A stretch of 64,000 nucleotides of DNA from Phycisphaerales bacterium (GTDB taxonomy: Bacteria > Planctomycetota > Phycisphaerae > Sedimentisphaerales > Anaerobacaceae), in the NCBI GenBank assembly GCA_003141315.1, contig PLLP01000002.1:124001-188000 (forward strand), in the 5' to 3' direction. Below the pieces are notes generated by a model. It had not been told where the DNA came from. It saw only the letters and a program-made list of their open reading frames with translations, and did not search any database. A program made the translations under genes and the position numbers. Shown in pieces: positions 60,965-64,000 of the stretch (positions are counted from its first letter, which is position 1; every line of letters starts with the position of its first letter).

Positions 60965-61552
60965 ATGGCAGAAGCAGTCAGCAAAAAGGGAAAACTTATT
61001 GTGATAAGCGGGCCGAGCGGCGTCGGCAAGGGAACGATATGCGCAGAGGTTTGCCGGCGGCTTCCCAGCGTATATATCAACGTATCTGCGACGACGAGGC
61101 CTAAAGCGGCGTCAGAGGTGAACGGGAGGGAATACTGGTTCGTATCAGCGGCGGAATTCGAGGGGCTTAAAAAAGACGGGAAATTACTTGAATACGCGGA
61201 AGTTTTTGGTAATATGTATGGCACGCCGAGAGAGGGGGTCGATCGTGCGCTATCGGAAGGCAAAACGGTAATACTGGAAATCGACGTTCAGGGTGGCAGA
61301 AGCGTGAAGAGTGTTTATCCTGAAGCGGTTTCGATTTTTATATTGCCGCCTGACACAAAGGAGCTTGAAAGGCGTCTTGAAGGCCGCGGCCGGGAGACAA
61401 TCGAGGCTGCACAACGCAGACTGCAAAAGGCGGGCAAAGAGATGGGGGAGGCCGAAAAGTTTTATGACTATAAGGTGGTAAATGATAATCTCGAAAAGGC
61501 AATACAAAGGGTGATTGGTATTATCAGCAATATTGATGGAGAAAAAAGATGA
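60965..61552 (+). CDS. gmk: Guanylate kinase
   Basis: Phosphorylates GMP to GDP. 195 residues: P-loop LIVISGPSGVGKGTICAEVC, ATTRPKAASEVNGREYWFVS, EYAEVFGNMYGTPREGVDRA, ILEIDVQGGRSVKSVYPEAV, IFILPPDTKELERRLEGRGR. The ATG at 60965 (MAEAVSKKG) is chosen; the frame open from 60899 overlaps yicC. rpoZ overlaps its stop by four bases (ATGA). Confidence 0.96.
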   Translation: MAEAVSKKGKLIVISGPSGVGKGTICAEVCRRLPSVYINVSATTRPKAASEVNGREYWFVSAAEFEGLKKDGKLLEYAEVFGNMYGTPREGVDRALSEGKTVILEIDVQGGRSVKSVYPEAVSIFILPPDTKELERRLEGRGRETIEAAQRRLQKAGKEMGEAEKFYDYKVVNDNLEKAIQRVIGIISNIDGEKR

Positions 61553-61803
61553 TAGAGGCACTAAAGGATACGAAAATTATCGATAAGCTCGGCGGCAAGT
61601 ACAAGCTTACTGCTCTGATTCAAAAGCGGCTTATCGAGCTGATGGAAGGTCAGAGGCCGCTGATTGAGAACACGGTAGGCAAGACGAGGCTTGAAATTGT
61701 GGTCGAGGAGATATTGCATGATAAAATAACAGTGGAATTCCCGGCCAGCGCTTACGCCGAACAGCAGAGGGTGCGTATGCAGGAAAACTATGAAGCAGAG
61801 TGA
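61549..61803 (+). CDS. rpoZ: RNA polymerase omega subunit (RpoZ-like)
   Basis: An 84-residue protein: KYKLTALIQKRLIELMEGQR and ENTVGKTRLEIVVEEILHDK are the omega/Rpb6-type positions. It binds RNA polymerase and aids its assembly. It is translationally coupled to gmk by an ATGA overlap and overlaps coaC by 14 bases. Confidence 0.87.
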   Translation: MIEALKDTKIIDKLGGKYKLTALIQKRLIELMEGQRPLIENTVGKTRLEIVVEEILHDKITVEFPASAYAEQQRVRMQENYEAE

Positions 61804-62380
61804 GCAAAGAAGCGGTATCGCCGGCTTGAACATTCTGCTGTGTGTGACGGGCGGGATAGCGGCGTATAAGGCGGTCGATTTGGCGAGCAAATTAACGGCT
61901 GAGTCTGTCAAAGTGAAGACGGTGATGACCGATGCCGCGTGCCATCTTGTCGGGCCGAAGAGTTTCGAGGCGGTGACGGGTTCATCGGTTTTTACGAGCC
62001 TGTGGGAGACGGATGGGTCTGAGGCTATCAGGCACGTGGGGCTGGTTGACTGGGCGGATATTATTGTGGCGGCGCCTGCCACCGCTGACATCATAGCCAA
62101 ATTCGCAAACGGCATTTGCGACGACCTTGTAAGCACGGTGCTGTGCGTTTGCTGGTCGAAGCCGATAATTATGGCACCGGCTATGAACGTGGATATGTGG
62201 AACAATCCCGCGGTGCAGAAAAACGTAAATGCGCTCAAGGCGATGGGCGTTCATCTGATTGGTCCTGCAAAGGGGCGGCTTGCCTGCGGGGTAATAGCGG
62301 AAGGCAGAATGTCTGAGCCGCAGGAGATTCTCGAAGCAATCACAAAACTTGCGGAAAAAGCAGCACGCAAACCTAAATAG
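61790..62380 (+). CDS. coaC: Phosphopantothenoylcysteine decarboxylase CoaC (separate from CoaB)
   Basis: FMN-dependent decarboxylase of coenzyme A synthesis. 196 residues: LCVTGGIAAYKAVDLASKL, the His of IRHVGLVDWADIIVAAPATA, FANGICDDLVSTVL and PAMNVDMWNNPAVQKN, then a Cys loop RLACGVIAEGRM. It is the stand-alone CoaC; its usual fusion partner coaB lies on the other strand 5 kb away. Last gene of yicC-gmk-rpoZ-coaC, followed by an intrinsic terminator. Confidence 0.94.
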   Translation: MKQSEQRSGIAGLNILLCVTGGIAAYKAVDLASKLTAESVKVKTVMTDAACHLVGPKSFEAVTGSSVFTSLWETDGSEAIRHVGLVDWADIIVAAPATADIIAKFANGICDDLVSTVLCVCWSKPIIMAPAMNVDMWNNPAVQKNVNALKAMGVHLIGPAKGRLACGVIAEGRMSEPQEILEAITKLAEKAARKPK

Positions 62381-62497
62381 CACTAACAAAGAGTTAACCA
62401 ACAACCCCCAGTGATCCGCCTTCGTTTCCGTCTCCACTAAAGTTCCGCTAAAGTTCCGCCGGACAAGAACACTACGGCGGACTAAACAAAAAAATAA

Positions 62498-62530
62498 CCC
62501 CGCATAGAACGCGGGGCTGAATATTTTTTA
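62498..62530 (+). terminator. Intrinsic terminator of the yicC-coaC operon
   Basis: Stem CCCCGC/GCGGGG (62498-62503 with 62511-62516) followed by CTGAATATTTTTT. It lies about 120 bases after coaC, beyond a patch of CCGCC repeats. Confidence 0.75.
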
Positions 62531-62561
62531 AATTTGTATTGTGATGTCTATTGTGAGGGGT

Positions 62562-62761
62562 TTAAAAAAAAAGAACAGGACTGGGTGAGGAGGAGAGAGG
62601 AGGGAAGATGATACCCAGTCCTGCCTGCTACGCTAAGTAAATTTTCAAAAAGCAACTTTCGATACCAGACGCAACCCGCCAATCTAAAACAGGGCTGGGT
62701 GCGGAGGGAGGAGACAATGAGATTTCCCAGCCCTGTTGACGTCAATCCTCATTTGGTATCT
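62562..62761 (-). ncRNA. Candidate small RNA with two anti-Shine-Dalgarno-type loops
   Basis: Read on the reverse strand: promoter-like TTGGGT/TATAAT upstream, then two long hairpins. Hairpin 1 has stem AACAGGGCTGGG/CCCAGCCCTGTT (62726-62737 with 62688-62699) and loop motif TCTCCTCCCTCC. Hairpin 2 has stem CAGGACTGGGT/ACCCAGTCCTG (62613-62623 with 62576-62586) and a loop with TTCCCTCCTC and TCTCCTCCTC. Hairpin 2 is followed at once by TTCTTTTTTTTT, an intrinsic terminator. CCUCC-type single-stranded loops can pair with the GGAGG of ribosome-binding sites. The layout recalls alphaproteobacterial CcsR/cuckoo RNAs, though no sequence relation was shown. Not coding. Confidence 0.6.
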
Positions 62762-62767
62762 TTCACT

Positions 62768-62795
62768 ATTATACGGCATACCCATAAAAACCCAA
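62768..62795 (-). promoter_or_regulatory. Promoter-like element of the candidate small RNA
   Basis: Reverse-strand -10 TATAAT (62768-62773) and -35-like TTGGGT (62790-62795) with a 16-base spacer, placed to start RNA near 62761, just before the two hairpins. Confidence 0.45.
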
Positions 62796-63094
62796 CTCAG
62801 GAATAACCTGATTTTGCTTTCGTAAATACCTGATTTAAAAACAATCCTCTTCTTGGGACTGGGAGCAAAGGGGTGTGAATCCTGCCCAACCCTTTATTAT
62901 CGAGATGACATTTTAGCAGGAAATACTGGCACTGTCCAGAAAAAATTCAAATTTTTTTTAAAATTTTTCAAATAGCGTTTGAAACAGCGGAAAACATTTT
63001 TTGGCTCAAAACAGCCAAAACGACTGCTGGCATAATTTTATTTATGAGGAAGGGCAAGTCCGGTTTTTGATTTTTGTCGGGGAGGCGTTGAGAA
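62796..63094. other. Non-coding 3' region of secA with a degenerate third hairpin
   Basis: No gene is seen. TTGGGACTGGG (62853-62863) and CCTGCCCAA (62881-62889) form a weaker relative of the two small-RNA hairpins. A/T-rich DNA (62938-62970) follows. Confidence 0.5.
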
Positions 63095-64000
63095 TTACGC
63101 ATTTTTTCCGTGACATTTTTTATATTTTTTTCCGCTGCCGCAGGGGCAGGGGTCATTGCGTCCGACTTTTGGTTTTTCGAGAACAATTTGCTTAACCTGT
63201 GTTTCGCCCTGGGGGGCCTGGGCGGCCGCCCGCTGGCGTTCGGCGAGTGCGAACTGGCCGACTTCGTCGTGGGCGGTGCTGCTTACGTTCCAGACGCTTT
63301 TTGTTCTGGCGCCGGCCTCGAGGCGGACCTTGAAGATAATATCGGTGACCCTATCTTCGATAGTCTCGAGCATTTCTTCGAAGAGCTTGAAGCCCTCACG
63401 TTTGTATTCGGTTTTCGGGTCCTGCTCTGCAAGAGCGCGCAGGCCGATACCTTCCTTGAGATGGTCCATTACGTAGAGGTGGTCTTTCCAGGCGCTGTCA
63501 TAGACCTGGAGCAGGACGTATCTTTCGAGGTCGCTGAGCTCTTCCCGCAGGAATTCCCTTGCCGCTTCGAGGATTTTCCGGTTTCGTTCTTCGCCCTGGC
63601 CAATCGTCCGGTCGGTGAAAGAGGCGTTGAATCTTTCGTTGGCCCATTGAATAAGCTGGCTGGTTTCGAGGCTGCCTGCTTTGGAATCGACCATTTCTTT
63701 TAGCCTGTCGTTATTGAGCTTTTCGCTGAGTTCGAGCAGCCTGTTATAGAGGATAGAGGGTTTCAGGCTTTGAATATCTTCGGTTGAGATACCGGCCTCG
63801 AATTTTTTATTTGCCCATTTGGAAAGAGCCTCGATGCCGTATATGTTCGGGCCCTGCGGGCCGAAGACCATATTCATCGCGAATTCGACCGGGTATTCGA
63901 CTTCGCGCCTGCGGTATTTTTCCGCGGTTTTTTCGAGGACGAGTTTTTCCATCTGTTCGCCGTCGAGATTTTTCATCTGGTCGAGGCTGATGCTGATGTC
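63095..64000 (-). CDS. secA: Preprotein translocase ATPase SecA, 3' part only
   Basis: The last 301 residues of SecA; the frame is open to the window edge. The helical scaffold/wing region has [60 protein letters not shown]. It ends in the zinc-binding tail [19 protein letters not shown], which binds SecB or ribosomes. SecA drives export through the channel that includes SecG at 59.5 kb. Confidence 0.97.
   Translation of the reverse strand, partial: DISISLDQMKNLDGEQMEKLVLEKTAEKYRRREVEYPVEFAMNMVFGPQGPNIYGIEALSKWANKKFEAGISTEDIQSLKPSILYNRLLELSEKLNNDRLKEMVDSKAGSLETSQLIQWANERFNASFTDRTIGQGEERNRKILEAAREFLREELSDLERYVLLQVYDSAWKDHLYVMDHLKEGIGLRALAEQDPKTEYKREGFKLFEEMLETIEDRVTDIIFKVRLEAGARTKSVWNVSSTAHDEVGQFALAERQRAAAQAPQGETQVKQIVLEKPKVGRNDPCPCGSGKKYKKCHGKNA

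Noticed and set aside
62587-62612. GGAGGAG-rich forward loop as a ribosome-binding site of a gene
   Set aside because: No open frame of useful length follows; the reverse-strand reading with promoter and terminator explains the region better.

Overview
The window reads as a chromosome segment of an uncultured planctomycete, most likely of the Phycisphaerae/Sedimentisphaerales type (inference). The reasons are a secreted protein with two dockerin-like calcium loops, a bacterial-type complement of conserved genes (recA, dnaK, secA, secG, gmk, rpoZ, smpB) scattered among unrelated neighbours, both GlnRS and GluRS, a YVTN-type secreted propeller, a solitary trpB2, and peptidoglycan genes murE-murF-mraY of meso-diaminopimelate type. 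Most genes are GC-rich; three short blocks are clearly AT-rich and look imported.

Layout. 1-3.7 kb: start of an unidentified gene, an AT-rich non-coding stretch, a secreted beta-propeller, rsmH and an RluA-type pseudouridine synthase. 3.7-6.7 kb: an AT-rich, tightly packed four-gene cassette of unknown function (winged-helix-like, membrane, nuclease-like and zinc-site proteins), the best protein-level candidate for an undescribed system. 7-25 kb: glycine-rich RRM protein, apbE, a radical SAM protein, mraY/murF/murE, a secreted transglutaminase-like protein, recJ, a MauE/thioredoxin-like protein, an SDR, rmuC, an ASCH protein, smpB, a DUF1844 protein, trpC and a half-size TSUP transporter. 25.2-25.9 kb: an AT-rich gene broken at a nine-C tract. 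26-31 kb: glnS, a YCF48-like lipoprotein, gltX. 30.8-32.1 kb: a restriction-controller-like module (XRE regulator with C-box-like repeats plus an unidentified 259-residue protein) without a visible methyltransferase. 32-41 kb: a PfkB kinase, thpR, recA-alaS, a GH36 enzyme, trpB2. 41.5-49.5 kb: tRNA-Tyr, dnaK with a CIRCE-geometry inverted repeat, aspS, a histidine kinase, an MFS-acyltransferase fusion. 49.7-56 kb: a dockerin-like remnant, a structured RNA with terminator ahead of psd, pssA, a PilZ protein, purB-pyrE, a DUF2238 membrane protein. 56-64 kb: coaB, ogt, pheA, tpiA-secG, yicC-gmk-rpoZ-coaC, a candidate anti-Shine-Dalgarno small RNA, and the 3' part of secA.

Two themes cut across the window. 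First, many short palindromic and modular repeats lie in intergenic gaps and also sit in frame inside essential genes (alaS twice, aspS, murF, murE, coaB, the radical SAM gene), where they add residues the families normally lack. Second, several non-coding structures have real regulatory architecture: a reverse-strand transcript at about 62.56-62.76 kb with two hairpins whose loops carry CCUCC-type motifs and a terminal U-run; a 9-9-9 inverted repeat before dnaK; and an aptamer-like domain plus intrinsic terminator just upstream of psd.

All family assignments come from reading the sequence. No database search, structure prediction or folding program was run.
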